From: Mycobacterium sp. PO1
GTDB taxonomy: Bacteria > Actinomycetota > Actinomycetes > Mycobacteriales > Mycobacteriaceae
Length of the DNA: 64,000 nt
Direction: 5' to 3'
Assembly (NCBI RefSeq): GCF_017312405.1
Contig: NZ_BLTG01000030.1
Span: forward strand, 62,001 to 126,000
Under the pieces are notes generated by a model. The model ran no database searches, was not told the origin of the DNA, and was given only the letters and a program-made list of their open reading frames with translations. A program made the translations under genes and the position numbers. Positions 37,431 through 45,534 of the stretch are shown here, in pieces (position 1 is the stretch's first letter; every line of letters begins with the position of its first letter).

Positions 37431-37749
37431 GGAATCCGCCGACCGCCCGCAGCCAGCGCCGGCCGGTCGGCTCGCCGAACCGCTCGACCAGATCGAGGTC
37501 GGCGATCACGTAACCGTCGGTCGCGCGGTACCACAGACCGACCAGGCACAGCTCGAGGGCGGCCATGGTGGTGACGGGCCCGGGCGCGATCGCATCCAGG
37601 CGCTGGTCGGCGACGAACGCCGGATACGCCGTGCCGGCGCTGTCGGCCACGGCCCGCACATGGATCTCGAGCGCGGTGCCCGACAGATGCGCCGCGTGGC
37701 GCTTCCGTTTCAATGACTTCACCTGGGCGAAGACGACGCTGTCCCGCAT
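37405..37749 (-). CDS. Conserved hypothetical protein, 114 residues
   Basis: From ATG 37749. I do not recognise a domain. The N-terminal part is basic (VKSLKRKRHAAHLSGTAL). The central part is hydrophobic and acidic (LELCLVGLWYRATDGYVIAD), and the protein ends VGGFLREYLSPL. The codon pattern (G/C in third positions) is as in real genes here. It overlaps the 3' end of tap. It may be a small DNA- or RNA-binding or regulatory protein, but no evidence decides this. Confidence 0.6.
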   Translation of the reverse strand: MRDSVVFAQVKSLKRKRHAAHLSGTALEIHVRAVADSAGTAYPAFVADQRLDAIAPGPVTTMAALELCLVGLWYRATDGYVIADLDLVERFGEPTGRRWLRAVGGFLREYLSPL

Positions 37750-37818
37750 GCACCAAACCCTAGCCGTAACACCCCTGTAACACCGAATCGTCGCGCTCGG
37801 CTCTCTAGACTGGCGGCT

Positions 37819-39180
37819 GTGTCCGTGTTGCAGGAATTGATCGCCGCGCTACCCGACGGCACGGTCGTCACCGATCCGGACATTCTCGAGTCCTACCGGC
37901 ACGACCGCGCCGCTGATCCGTCGGCGGGAACACCGATGGCGGTGGTCCGTCCGCGGCGGACCGACGAGGTGCAGGCCGTGCTGCGCTGGGCCAGCGCCCA
38001 TCGCGTCGCGGTGGTCCCCCGCGGCATGGGCACCGGCCTGTCCGGCGGTGCGACCGCGCTCGACGGCGGCATCGTGCTGTCCACCGAGAAGATGCGGGAC
38101 ATCTCCGTCGACCCGGTCACGCGCACCGCGGTGGTGCAACCCGGCTTGCTCAATGCCGAGGTGAAGAAGACGGTGGCCGAGTACGGCCTGTGGTACCCGC
38201 CGGACCCGTCGTCGTTCGAAATCTGCAGCATCGGCGGCAACATCGCCACCAACGCCGGCGGGCTGTGCTGCGTCAAGTACGGGGTCACCACCGATTACGT
38301 GCTCGGGCTTCAGGTGGTGCTGGCCGACGGCACCGCGGTGCGTCTGGGCGGGCCACGGTTGAAGGACGTGGCCGGGCTGTCGCTGACCAAGCTGTTCGTC
38401 GGCAGCGAAGGCACTCTGGGGGTGGTCACCGAGGTCACGCTCAAACTGCTGCCCGCCCAACAGTCGGCCTGCACGGTGGTGGCCACGTTCGACTCGGTGG
38501 AGGCTGCGGCCAACGCGGTCGTCGCGATCACCGGCCGGATCCGGCCCTCGATGCTGGAGTTCATGGATTCGGTCGCCATCAACGCCGTCGAGGACAAGCT
38601 CCGCATGGGCCTGGATCGCCACGCGGCCGCGATGATGGTCGCCGCCAGCGACGACCGCGGGCCCGCCGGCGCCGAGGACGCCGCATTCATGGCGGCGACG
38701 TTCACCGAACACGGTGCGACCGAGACGTTTTCGACCTCCGATCCGGATGAGGGCGAGGCCTTCGTGGCCGCGCGCCGGTTCGCGATCCCCGCCGTGGAGG
38801 CCAAGGGGTCGTTGCTGCTCGAAGATGTCGGGGTGCCGCTTCCGGCGCTGGCTGAACTGGTCAGCGGGGTGGCCAAGATCGCCGCCAACCACGACCTGGT
38901 GATCTCGGTGATCGCGCACGCCGGGGACGGCAACACGCACCCGCTGATCGTCTACGACCCCGCCGACGCCTCCATGGAGCAGCGCGCGCAGCTCGCATTC
39001 GGCGAGATCATGGATGTCGCGGTCGGACTGGGCGGCACCATCACCGGCGAACACGGGGTCGGGCGGCTCAAGCGCCCCTGGCTGGCGGGTCAGCTGGGCC
39101 CGGAGGCGATGGAGCTGAATCGGCGGATCAAGCAGGCACTCGACCCCGAGGGCATCCTGAACCCGGGCGCCGCAATCTGA
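37819..39180 (+). CDS. GlcD-like FAD-linked oxidase (Rv1257c-like)
   Basis: 453 residues from GTG 37819. The FAD-binding PCMH domain is seen in RGMGTGLSGGATALDGGIVL and NIATNAGGLCCVKYGVTTDY; the second half has VIAHAGDGNTHPLI and ITGEHGVGRLKRPWL with the cap-domain C-terminus. This is the glycolate/D-lactate dehydrogenase family (D-2-hydroxyacid oxidation to 2-oxoacid). The GTG is seven bases after a -10 TAGACT (37806-37811), so it is probably leaderless. Confidence 0.92.
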   Translation: MSVLQELIAALPDGTVVTDPDILESYRHDRAADPSAGTPMAVVRPRRTDEVQAVLRWASAHRVAVVPRGMGTGLSGGATALDGGIVLSTEKMRDISVDPVTRTAVVQPGLLNAEVKKTVAEYGLWYPPDPSSFEICSIGGNIATNAGGLCCVKYGVTTDYVLGLQVVLADGTAVRLGGPRLKDVAGLSLTKLFVGSEGTLGVVTEVTLKLLPAQQSACTVVATFDSVEAAANAVVAITGRIRPSMLEFMDSVAINAVEDKLRMGLDRHAAAMMVAASDDRGPAGAEDAAFMAATFTEHGATETFSTSDPDEGEAFVAARRFAIPAVEAKGSLLLEDVGVPLPALAELVSGVAKIAANHDLVISVIAHAGDGNTHPLIVYDPADASMEQRAQLAFGEIMDVAVGLGGTITGEHGVGRLKRPWLAGQLGPEAMELNRRIKQALDPEGILNPGAAI

Positions 39181-39217
39181 GTCCCCCGCCCGGTTGGCGG
39201 CGATCTGGTCACCGCTA

Positions 39218-39256
39218 TTGACACACATGCGCTACATGTCGTACCCATAAGACATG
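39218..39256 (+). promoter_or_regulatory. Leaderless cyp130 promoter with inverted repeat
   Basis: TTGACA (39218-39223), 18-bp spacer, TACCCA (39242-39247), then six bases to the ATG at 39254. A perfect inverted repeat CATGTC-N10-GACATG (39235-39256) covers the -10 and start codon. It is a candidate operator for the TetR encoded after cyp130. Confidence 0.55.
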
Positions 39257-40495
39257 ACAGCGATGTTGTCTCAAGACTCCCCGGCACGGTTCCAGCTCGC
39301 CGATGCCAGCACCTGGCCGAACCCGTGGCCGATGTACCGCGCGCTGCGCGACCACGACCCCGTCCATCACGTGGTCCCCGATACCCACCCCGAAAACGAC
39401 TACTACGTGCTGTCCCGGCATGCCGACATCTGGGCCGCCGCACGTGACCACGAGACGTTCTCGTCGGCGAAAGGCCTGACGGTCAACTACGGCGAGCTGG
39501 ACCTGATCGGGTTGGCGGACAACCCGCCGATGGTCATGCAGGATCCTCCGGTACACACCGAGTTCCGCAAGCTGGTCTCCCGCGGCTTCACCCCGCGCCA
39601 GGTGGAAGCCGTCGAGCCGAAGGTCCGCGAGTTCGTCGTCGAGCGCATCGAGCGCATTCGCGCCCACGGCGGCGGGGACATCGTCGCGGAACTGTTCAAG
39701 CCGCTGCCGTCGATGGTGGTGGCGCATTACCTGGGCGTGCCGGAGGCGGACCGCGGAAAGTTCGACGGCTGGACCGACGCGATCGTGGCGGCCAGCACCG
39801 CCGAGGGCGGCGTCGGCGGCGCGCTCGGCACCGTCGGCGATGCACTCGGCGAGATGATGGGCTATTTCACCGCGCTGATCGAGCGTCGGCGCACCGAGCC
39901 CGAGGATGACACGGTCTCACATCTGGTCGCCGCCGGCGTCGGCGCCGACGGCGACATCTCCGGGGTGCTGTCGATCCTGGCGTTCACGTTCACGATGGTG
40001 ACCGGCGGCAACGACACGACGACCGGCATGCTCGGTGGGTCGGTCCAGCTGCTGCACCAGCGCCCCGACCAGCGACGCCTGCTGGTCGAGGACCCCGGCC
40101 TGATCACCGACGCGGTCGACGAGTTCCTACGGCTGACCTCGCCGGTACAGATGCTGGGCCGCACCGTCACCCGCGACGTCACCATCGGTGACGTCACCAT
40201 CCCCGAGGGCCGTCGAGCGATGTTCCTCTACGGTTCGGCCAACCGCGACGAACGCCAATACGGCTCGGACGCCGGCGAACTCGATGTCACCCGGCGGCCC
40301 CGCAACATCCTGACATTCAGCCACGGCGCGCACCACTGCCTCGGCGCCGCGGCCGCCCGCATGCAGTCCCGCGTCGCGTTGACCGAACTGCTGGCGCGGA
40401 TTCCCGAGTTCACCGTCGACGAGGACGAGATCGTCTGGTCCGACGGCAGTTACGTGCGTCGCCCGCTGTCGGTCCCGTTCACGGTGACCGGCTGA
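39254..40495 (+). CDS. cyp130: Cytochrome P450 CYP130
   Basis: 413 residues (Rv1256c is about 405). The I-helix has TMVTGGNDTTTGML, the K-helix ExxR is in EFLRLTSP, and the heme loop is FSHGAHHCLGAAAAR with the axial Cys. The N-terminus has no membrane anchor, so it is a soluble bacterial P450 needing ferredoxin and reductase, which are not in the window. It is followed directly by a TetR gene (TGATG overlap). The natural substrate is unknown. Confidence 0.94.
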   Translation: MTAMLSQDSPARFQLADASTWPNPWPMYRALRDHDPVHHVVPDTHPENDYYVLSRHADIWAAARDHETFSSAKGLTVNYGELDLIGLADNPPMVMQDPPVHTEFRKLVSRGFTPRQVEAVEPKVREFVVERIERIRAHGGGDIVAELFKPLPSMVVAHYLGVPEADRGKFDGWTDAIVAASTAEGGVGGALGTVGDALGEMMGYFTALIERRRTEPEDDTVSHLVAAGVGADGDISGVLSILAFTFTMVTGGNDTTTGMLGGSVQLLHQRPDQRRLLVEDPGLITDAVDEFLRLTSPVQMLGRTVTRDVTIGDVTIPEGRRAMFLYGSANRDERQYGSDAGELDVTRRPRNILTFSHGAHHCLGAAAARMQSRVALTELLARIPEFTVDEDEIVWSDGSYVRRPLSVPFTVTG

Positions 40496-41082
40496 TGGCC
40501 GGCGACTGGCTCGCGGCGCGCCGCACCGAGGTGGCCGCCGACCGCATCCTGGACGCCGCGGGTGAACTGTTCGCCGAGAAGGAGGCGGCGTCGGTCGGCA
40601 TGCACGAGATCGCCTCAGCGGCAGGGTGTTCGCGGGCGACGCTGTATCGCTATTTCGAGAACCGCGAGGCGCTCTACACCGCCTATGTGCATCGGGAGAG
40701 CTACCGCCTGTACCAGGAGATGACCGAGCAGATCACCGCGCTCACCGATCCGCGGGAGCGCCTCATCGAGGGCATCCTGGCGTCGTTGCGCAACGTGCGC
40801 GAAAGCCCGGCGTTGACGTCCTGGTTCGCCACCACCCAACGCCCGATCGGCGCGGAGATGGCCGAGAACTCCGAAGTGATCAAAGCGCTGACCGAGGCGT
40901 TCGTGATCTCACTGGGTTCCGACGGGGACAATCCGGCCGCGGTCGGCCACCGCGCCCGCTGGCTGGTGCGGGTGATGACGTCGTTGATGCTGTTTCCCGG
41001 ACACGACGACGCCGACGAGCGGGCCATGCTCGAGGAGTTCGTCGTGCCGATCATGTTGCCGAGCCGACAGGCGCTTCCGTGA
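40495..41082 (+). CDS. TetR-family regulator (Rv1255c-like)
   Basis: 195 residues starting in the TGATG overlap with cyp130. The N-terminal HTH is MHEIASAAGCSRATLYRYFE (residues about 37-56). The C-terminal half is the ligand/dimer domain. It likely represses cyp130 and itself through the inverted repeat near the cyp130 start. The ligand could be a P450 substrate. No other regulator is adjacent. Confidence 0.92.
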   Translation: MAGDWLAARRTEVAADRILDAAGELFAEKEAASVGMHEIASAAGCSRATLYRYFENREALYTAYVHRESYRLYQEMTEQITALTDPRERLIEGILASLRNVRESPALTSWFATTQRPIGAEMAENSEVIKALTEAFVISLGSDGDNPAAVGHRARWLVRVMTSLMLFPGHDDADERAMLEEFVVPIMLPSRQALP

Positions 41083-41118
41083 GCCCGGCAGCCCCGGCGC
41101 CCTCGTGCAGCCGGTCTG

Positions 41119-41835
41119 TCAGGCGACCCAGTAGGCCTGCGCCTTGATCGACTTGCGGGGGATCTTGTAGGTCTCGCGCAGCACCTTGGCGACCGCGCGG
41201 GTGGTGCGGTTGTCACAGGCGACCCACCCGAAGTGGTCGGCGGCGTCGAACGCGGCCGCCTCGACGGTCTGCACCAGCGCCGCCCCGGCGTCGCGCCGAT
41301 CCACCCACGTCACCTCGGCGTTGCGGGCCACCGGAAGTTGTTTGTCGTCGTCGTGGGCGGCTTCGAGGAAGACCCGCGCGGGCGCGTCGCCGATCGCCGC
41401 GAGCAGCGAGTTGATCGCCGGAAGCGAGGCAGTGTCACCGATGATGACGTATCCGGCGGGACGTGGTTCGGGCAGCGCGAAGTTGCTACCCAGCACGGTG
41501 ACCTCGATCGTGTCACCCGGCTGCGCCTGTTCGGCCCAGCGCGAGGCCACCCCGTCGTGCAGCGCGAACTCGATCTCGACGGTGTCGGCGACCGGGTCGG
41601 GGTTGACCAGCGTATAGCCACGCTGGTGCAGCTTGTCGCCATCGGAGAACCACATCCTGATCCACTGGGTCGGATGTGGCGACCGGTCTTCCAGCAATCC
41701 GCCGGCGGCGAAGCTCAGCCGTACATAGTGCGGGCTGACCTGGGTGCGTCCGGTGACGGTCAGCTCGTAGTCGCCCGCGCGGAGCAGCTTGAGCACGGCG
41801 CCCGCGAACCCGCGCGATTGCTTCGTATCCGTCAT
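41119..41835 (-). CDS. Siderophore-interacting protein (FAD-dependent ferric reductase)
   Basis: 238 residues. The FAD-binding 9 domain contains the flavin motif RGYTLVNPDP. The SIP C-domain has VIIGDTASLPAINSLLAA, FLEAAHDDDKQ and HFGWVACDNRTTRAV. These proteins reduce ferric-siderophores in the cytoplasm. The gene stands alone between a TetR gene and an acyltransferase gene, with a clear IdeR-type iron box just upstream, so it should be repressed by iron. Confidence 0.92.
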   Translation of the reverse strand: MTDTKQSRGFAGAVLKLLRAGDYELTVTGRTQVSPHYVRLSFAAGGLLEDRSPHPTQWIRMWFSDGDKLHQRGYTLVNPDPVADTVEIEFALHDGVASRWAEQAQPGDTIEVTVLGSNFALPEPRPAGYVIIGDTASLPAINSLLAAIGDAPARVFLEAAHDDDKQLPVARNAEVTWVDRRDAGAALVQTVEAAAFDAADHFGWVACDNRTTRAVAKVLRETYKIPRKSIKAQAYWVA

Positions 41836-41860
41836 GGCACCTCGATTCTCACAGCATTTG

Positions 41861-41879
41861 TTAGGCGAGCTTAACCTAA
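41861..41879 (-). promoter_or_regulatory. IdeR (iron) box
   Basis: TTAGGCGAGCTTAACCTAA matches the IdeR consensus TTAGGTTAGGCTAACCTAA at 15 of 19 positions, including both outer arms. It lies 25 bases upstream of the SIP start at 41835. Confidence 0.75.
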
Positions 41880-41904
41880 CTCAACGAGAGAGTGGGCGCT
41901 GCCG

Positions 41905-43074
41905 TCAGGCCCGGACGCGGGTGAACCGGTGCAGCAGCCACGCCAGCGGGATCGTCACCACCATCGTGCCCACGAACAGCCACCACACCGATCCGGTGTA
42001 GATCGGGTAGCGCACGATCTCCACCATCACCAGCTCCATCGTGATGAGGTGAATGAGGAAGATCTCGTAGGAGATCTCACCGAGGAACACCATCGGGCGG
42101 CTGGCCAGCAGCCGGGCATACCAGCCGCGCTCGGTCCCCCCGTCCCGGCGCGGCCCCAGCGCCAGCGGCGCCACCACCAACGTGGCGATCACGGCATAGA
42201 ACGCGGTCTTGGCCAGCGCCTCACGCAACTCGGCCGGCGAGGTCGTCGGCTCCCCCGCGATCGGTGTCGACGCGATGAAGTAGCACGCCACCGCCAGCGG
42301 CACGCACACCCACGCGTAGGCGCGCACCCCCATCGGCTGCAGCGCCGCGAGCGCCATCCCGCCGACGAACCAGGCCAGATAGCCGGGCAGCCACAGCCGC
42401 GCCCCGTCGGGCAGCCAGTCCACGCTGTGCACCAACATCAGCCAGGCCGGAGACACCAGGGCCAGCACCACCAACCCCGACAACAGCAGCCCGGGACGCC
42501 AGCGCCGCCGGCACACCACGACGAGCAGTAGGTAGGCCAGCAGCGGGAGCACCACATAGAACGCGACTTCGACAGCCAGACTCCACATCTGCGTCAGCCC
42601 TTGGTGCAGAAAGGAATACAGGTAGTCGTCGGTGTAGATCTGGGTGAGCGTCAGGTTGCGGAACAGGCCCTCCCAGGTGTGGCCGGGGTTGGGTCCGGCC
42701 GTCCGGAAGTGGTAGACCAGGTAGGCCGCGACCACGGTGACGACATAGGCGGGCATGATGCGTCGGACCCGGTGCCAGGCATAGCGGCGCACCGACGGCG
42801 CCGGGCTTCCGGCGAAAGCGGCGTTCACCCACGGCGAGAACAACAGGAAGCCCGACAGCACGAAGAAGATCGGCACTCCGATCTCCATGCGCGAGTACAC
42901 CAGACCGACGTAGCCCTGCGGGTACTTCCCGGTGGTATACGCGGCATGGGTGAGCACCACCAGAAGTGCTGCCACCGCGCGGATTCCGGTCAGCGACGCG
43001 ACCCGCCGCGAAGTGGTCACCGATTCCAGACCGCCGACATCGTCGACACCGGCAGGCCTGGACGGCACCGTCAC
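41905..43074 (-). CDS. Acyltransferase 3 family membrane protein (Rv1254-like)
   Basis: 389 residues with about ten transmembrane segments. The N-terminal conserved part is RVASLTGIRAVAALLVVLTH, followed by the hydrophobic EIGVPIFFVLSGFLLF; the rest is a polytopic acyltransferase. These integral enzymes O-acylate sugars, peptidoglycan or lipids. Its start overlaps the deaD stop (43071-43074, ATGA), so it is co-translated with the helicase, as in Rv1253-Rv1254. Confidence 0.9.
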   Translation of the reverse strand: MTVPSRPAGVDDVGGLESVTTSRRVASLTGIRAVAALLVVLTHAAYTTGKYPQGYVGLVYSRMEIGVPIFFVLSGFLLFSPWVNAAFAGSPAPSVRRYAWHRVRRIMPAYVVTVVAAYLVYHFRTAGPNPGHTWEGLFRNLTLTQIYTDDYLYSFLHQGLTQMWSLAVEVAFYVVLPLLAYLLLVVVCRRRWRPGLLLSGLVVLALVSPAWLMLVHSVDWLPDGARLWLPGYLAWFVGGMALAALQPMGVRAYAWVCVPLAVACYFIASTPIAGEPTTSPAELREALAKTAFYAVIATLVVAPLALGPRRDGGTERGWYARLLASRPMVFLGEISYEIFLIHLITMELVMVEIVRYPIYTGSVWWLFVGTMVVTIPLAWLLHRFTRVRA

Positions 43075-44768
43075 TTCGACTTGGGCTTCCCCCGATGCGG
43101 TTTGGGGCCGCGGTCGGCTTGCAGGTTGATGAACTGGCCCTGGATCTTGGTGTGCTCGAGCGCCTTCAGCGTCTTCCTGGACAGTTCGGCCGGTAACTCG
43201 ACCAGCGAGTAATCCTGTCTGATCGAGATGTGGCCGAAGTCGCTGCGGTGCAGCCCACCCTCGTTGGCGATCGCGCCGACGATGGCGCCGGGAGCGACCT
43301 TGTGGCGCTTGCCGACCGCGATCCGGTAGGTCGCCAGGTCGCTGCGCCGCTCCCGCGGACCGCGTTGCTCGCTGGAGCGGGCCGGCCGATCAGCGCGCTC
43401 ACGCCTCTTCTCCGGCGGCGGTTCGGTCATCAGGAACTCTTCGCCGTCGCGGCTCTGCAGCGCCAGCGCGGCGGCAATGTCGGCCATCGGCACGTCGTGG
43501 TCACGTTCGTAGGTCTCGATGAGCTTGCGGAACAGCTCGATACCCGGCGACGACAACGCCGCGGTGATCGAGTCGCTGAACTTCGCCACCCGTTTCTCGT
43601 TGACGTCGTCGACCGACGGCAGCTGCGATTCGACCAGCTTCTGCCGGGTCACCCGCTCGATGGCGTTGAGCAGGTGACGCTCGCGCGGCGTGACGAACAG
43701 CAACGCGGTACCCGACCGCCCGGCGCGCCCGGTGCGCCCGATGCGGTGCACATAGGACTCGGGATCGTGCGGGATGTCGTAGTTCAGAACATGAGAGATG
43801 CGTTCGACGTCCAACCCGCGCGCTGCGACGTCGGTGGCGATCAGGATGTCGATCGATCCGTCCTTGAGCGAGTTGATCGTGCGCTCGCGCACCGCCTGCG
43901 GGATGTCGCCGTTGATGGCGGCCGCCGAGAACCCGCGGGCACGCAGCTTCTCGGCCACCTCTTCGGTGGCCTGCTTGGTGCGCACGAAGACGATCATCGC
44001 CTCGAAGGGCTCGACCTCGAGCAGGCGCGTCAGCGCATCCATCTTGCGCGGCCCGGCCACCTGCACGTAGCGCTGGGTGATGTTCTCGGCGGTCTGGGTC
44101 TTCGACTTGACCGTCACCTCCACCGGGTCGTGCAGATACTTGGCGGTGATCTTGCGGATGCCCGGCGGCATCGTGGCCGAGAACAGCGCGACCTGCTTGT
44201 ACTCCGGGGTGTCCGACAGGATGCGTTCCACATCCTCGGCGAAACCCATCTGCAGCATCTCGTCGGCCTCGTCGAGCACCAGGTAGTCCAGGTGCGAGAG
44301 GTCCAGACTGCCCTTCTCCAGATGGTCGATGACCCGCCCGGGGGTGCCGACCACGATCTGCGCGCCGCGCTTGAGTCCGGCCAACTGAGGTCCATAGGAG
44401 CTACCGCCGTAGACGGGCAGCACGTTGACCCGCAGATGCGCGCCGTAGCGGCTGAACGCCTCGGCGACCTGCAGCGCCAGTTCCCGCGTCGGTGCCAGCA
44501 CCAACGCCTGGGTGGCGCGGCTGTCGGTGTCGATCTTCGACAGGATCGGGATCGCGAACGCGGCCGTCTTCCCCGTTCCGGTCTGGGCCAGACCCACCAC
44601 ATCAGAGCCCTCGAGCATCGCGGGAATGGTGGCGGATTGGATCGGTGAGGGCGACTCGTAGCCGACGTCACCGACGGCCTGCAGCACCGCGGGATGAATC
44701 TGCAGGTCAGCAAAGGTCAGGTCGCCGGCCAGATCGTCACTGTCGGGCGCCTCGTCAGAGGGCGTCAT
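43071..44768 (-). CDS. deaD: DEAD-box RNA helicase DeaD/CsdA (Rv1253-like)
   Basis: 565 residues. It has the Q-motif region, Walker A AQTGTGKTA, PTRELALQ, DEAD in LVLDEADEML, SAT in FSATMPP, the second RecA domain with ATDVAARGLD and HRIGRTGRAG, and a C-terminal RNA-binding extension (YRIAVGKRHKVAPGAIVGAI, DbpA-type RRM). The role is cold- or stress-linked RNA unwinding and ribosome assembly. A basic low-complexity tail (PKPHRGKPKSK) ends the protein. Confidence 0.95.
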   Translation of the reverse strand: MTPSDEAPDSDDLAGDLTFADLQIHPAVLQAVGDVGYESPSPIQSATIPAMLEGSDVVGLAQTGTGKTAAFAIPILSKIDTDSRATQALVLAPTRELALQVAEAFSRYGAHLRVNVLPVYGGSSYGPQLAGLKRGAQIVVGTPGRVIDHLEKGSLDLSHLDYLVLDEADEMLQMGFAEDVERILSDTPEYKQVALFSATMPPGIRKITAKYLHDPVEVTVKSKTQTAENITQRYVQVAGPRKMDALTRLLEVEPFEAMIVFVRTKQATEEVAEKLRARGFSAAAINGDIPQAVRERTINSLKDGSIDILIATDVAARGLDVERISHVLNYDIPHDPESYVHRIGRTGRAGRSGTALLFVTPRERHLLNAIERVTRQKLVESQLPSVDDVNEKRVAKFSDSITAALSSPGIELFRKLIETYERDHDVPMADIAAALALQSRDGEEFLMTEPPPEKRRERADRPARSSEQRGPRERRSDLATYRIAVGKRHKVAPGAIVGAIANEGGLHRSDFGHISIRQDYSLVELPAELSRKTLKALEHTKIQGQFINLQADRGPKPHRGKPKSK

Positions 44769-44854
44769 CGTGGGTGAAGTCTAGTGCCAATCGGCCGGCT
44801 CTCCCGCCGCGCGCCTTCTTCAGCGCCGTCGGGCGTCGGGTACGGTGCGCTGTT

Positions 44855-45418
44855 GTGCGGAGGACGGCGGTGATTGTGGCGGCGTCGGGCGCCCTGCTGC
44901 TGGCCCTCACCGGCTGCGGATCGGGAGATTCGACGGTGTCCAAGACGCCGGGACCGACGGCGCCGTCCCCGACGCAGGCCGACGCCCCTGCGCCGCCCCC
45001 GACGATCGACACCGCCGTCCCGGGCACCGCACCCGCCGACGACCCGTGTGCGGTGAACCTGACCGCCCCCGAGGTGGCCCGGGCCGTCTCCGAGCTTCCC
45101 CCCGACCCACGCAGCGGCCAGGGGTGGCGCGCGGAGCCGATGGCCGGCAACTACAACGAGTGCGCCCAGTTGTCGGCCGTCATCGTCAAGGCCAACACCA
45201 ACTCCGAGAACCCGAACACCCGCGCGGTGATGTTTCATCTCGGCAAGTTCATCCCGACCGGCGTACCCGACACCTACGGCTTCAACGGCCTGGACAGCTC
45301 GCAGACCACCGGCGACACGGTCGCGCTGCAGTACTCCAGCGGCATGCCCGGCCTCGACAGCGTGGTCAAGTTCCGCTGGAACGGCAGCGGCGTGGAGCTG
45401 ATCGGCAACACCGGCTGA
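44855..45418 (+). CDS. lprE: Lipoprotein LprE
   Basis: 187 residues from GTG 44855. The signal peptide RRTAVIVAASGALLLALTGC gives a lipobox with Cys21. A Pro/Ala/Thr-rich linker (residues ~30-65) leads to a domain with PCAVNLTAPEVARAVSEL, NYNECAQLSAVIVKAN and VMFHLGKFIPTG (LppP/LprE family). A -10-like TACGGT (44841-44846) lies eight bases before GTG, so the message is nearly leaderless. It is divergent from deaD, as in H37Rv (Rv1252c). Function unknown. Confidence 0.9.
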   Translation: MRRTAVIVAASGALLLALTGCGSGDSTVSKTPGPTAPSPTQADAPAPPPTIDTAVPGTAPADDPCAVNLTAPEVARAVSELPPDPRSGQGWRAEPMAGNYNECAQLSAVIVKANTNSENPNTRAVMFHLGKFIPTGVPDTYGFNGLDSSQTTGDTVALQYSSGMPGLDSVVKFRWNGSGVELIGNTG

Positions 45419-45521
45419 CTTTCTCGCCGCGCTGAGGTTCGCGAAAGAGGATTCCCGGCTGCAGATCAGGCCCAGATCACGACCAGGAATGCTATTCCGC
45501 GGGGGTGTCGGGGCGCTCCCC

Positions 45522-45527
45522 TACAGT
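45522..45527 (+). promoter_or_regulatory. -10 element of the nuclease/helicase gene
   Basis: TACAGT lies seven bases before GTG 45535, consistent with a leaderless message and with that start codon. Confidence 0.35.
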
Positions 45528-45534
45528 GGCTCCC

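Noticed and set aside
43230..44648. A 472-codon frame opposite deaD
   Set aside because: Composition and position show it is the antisense shadow of the helicase.
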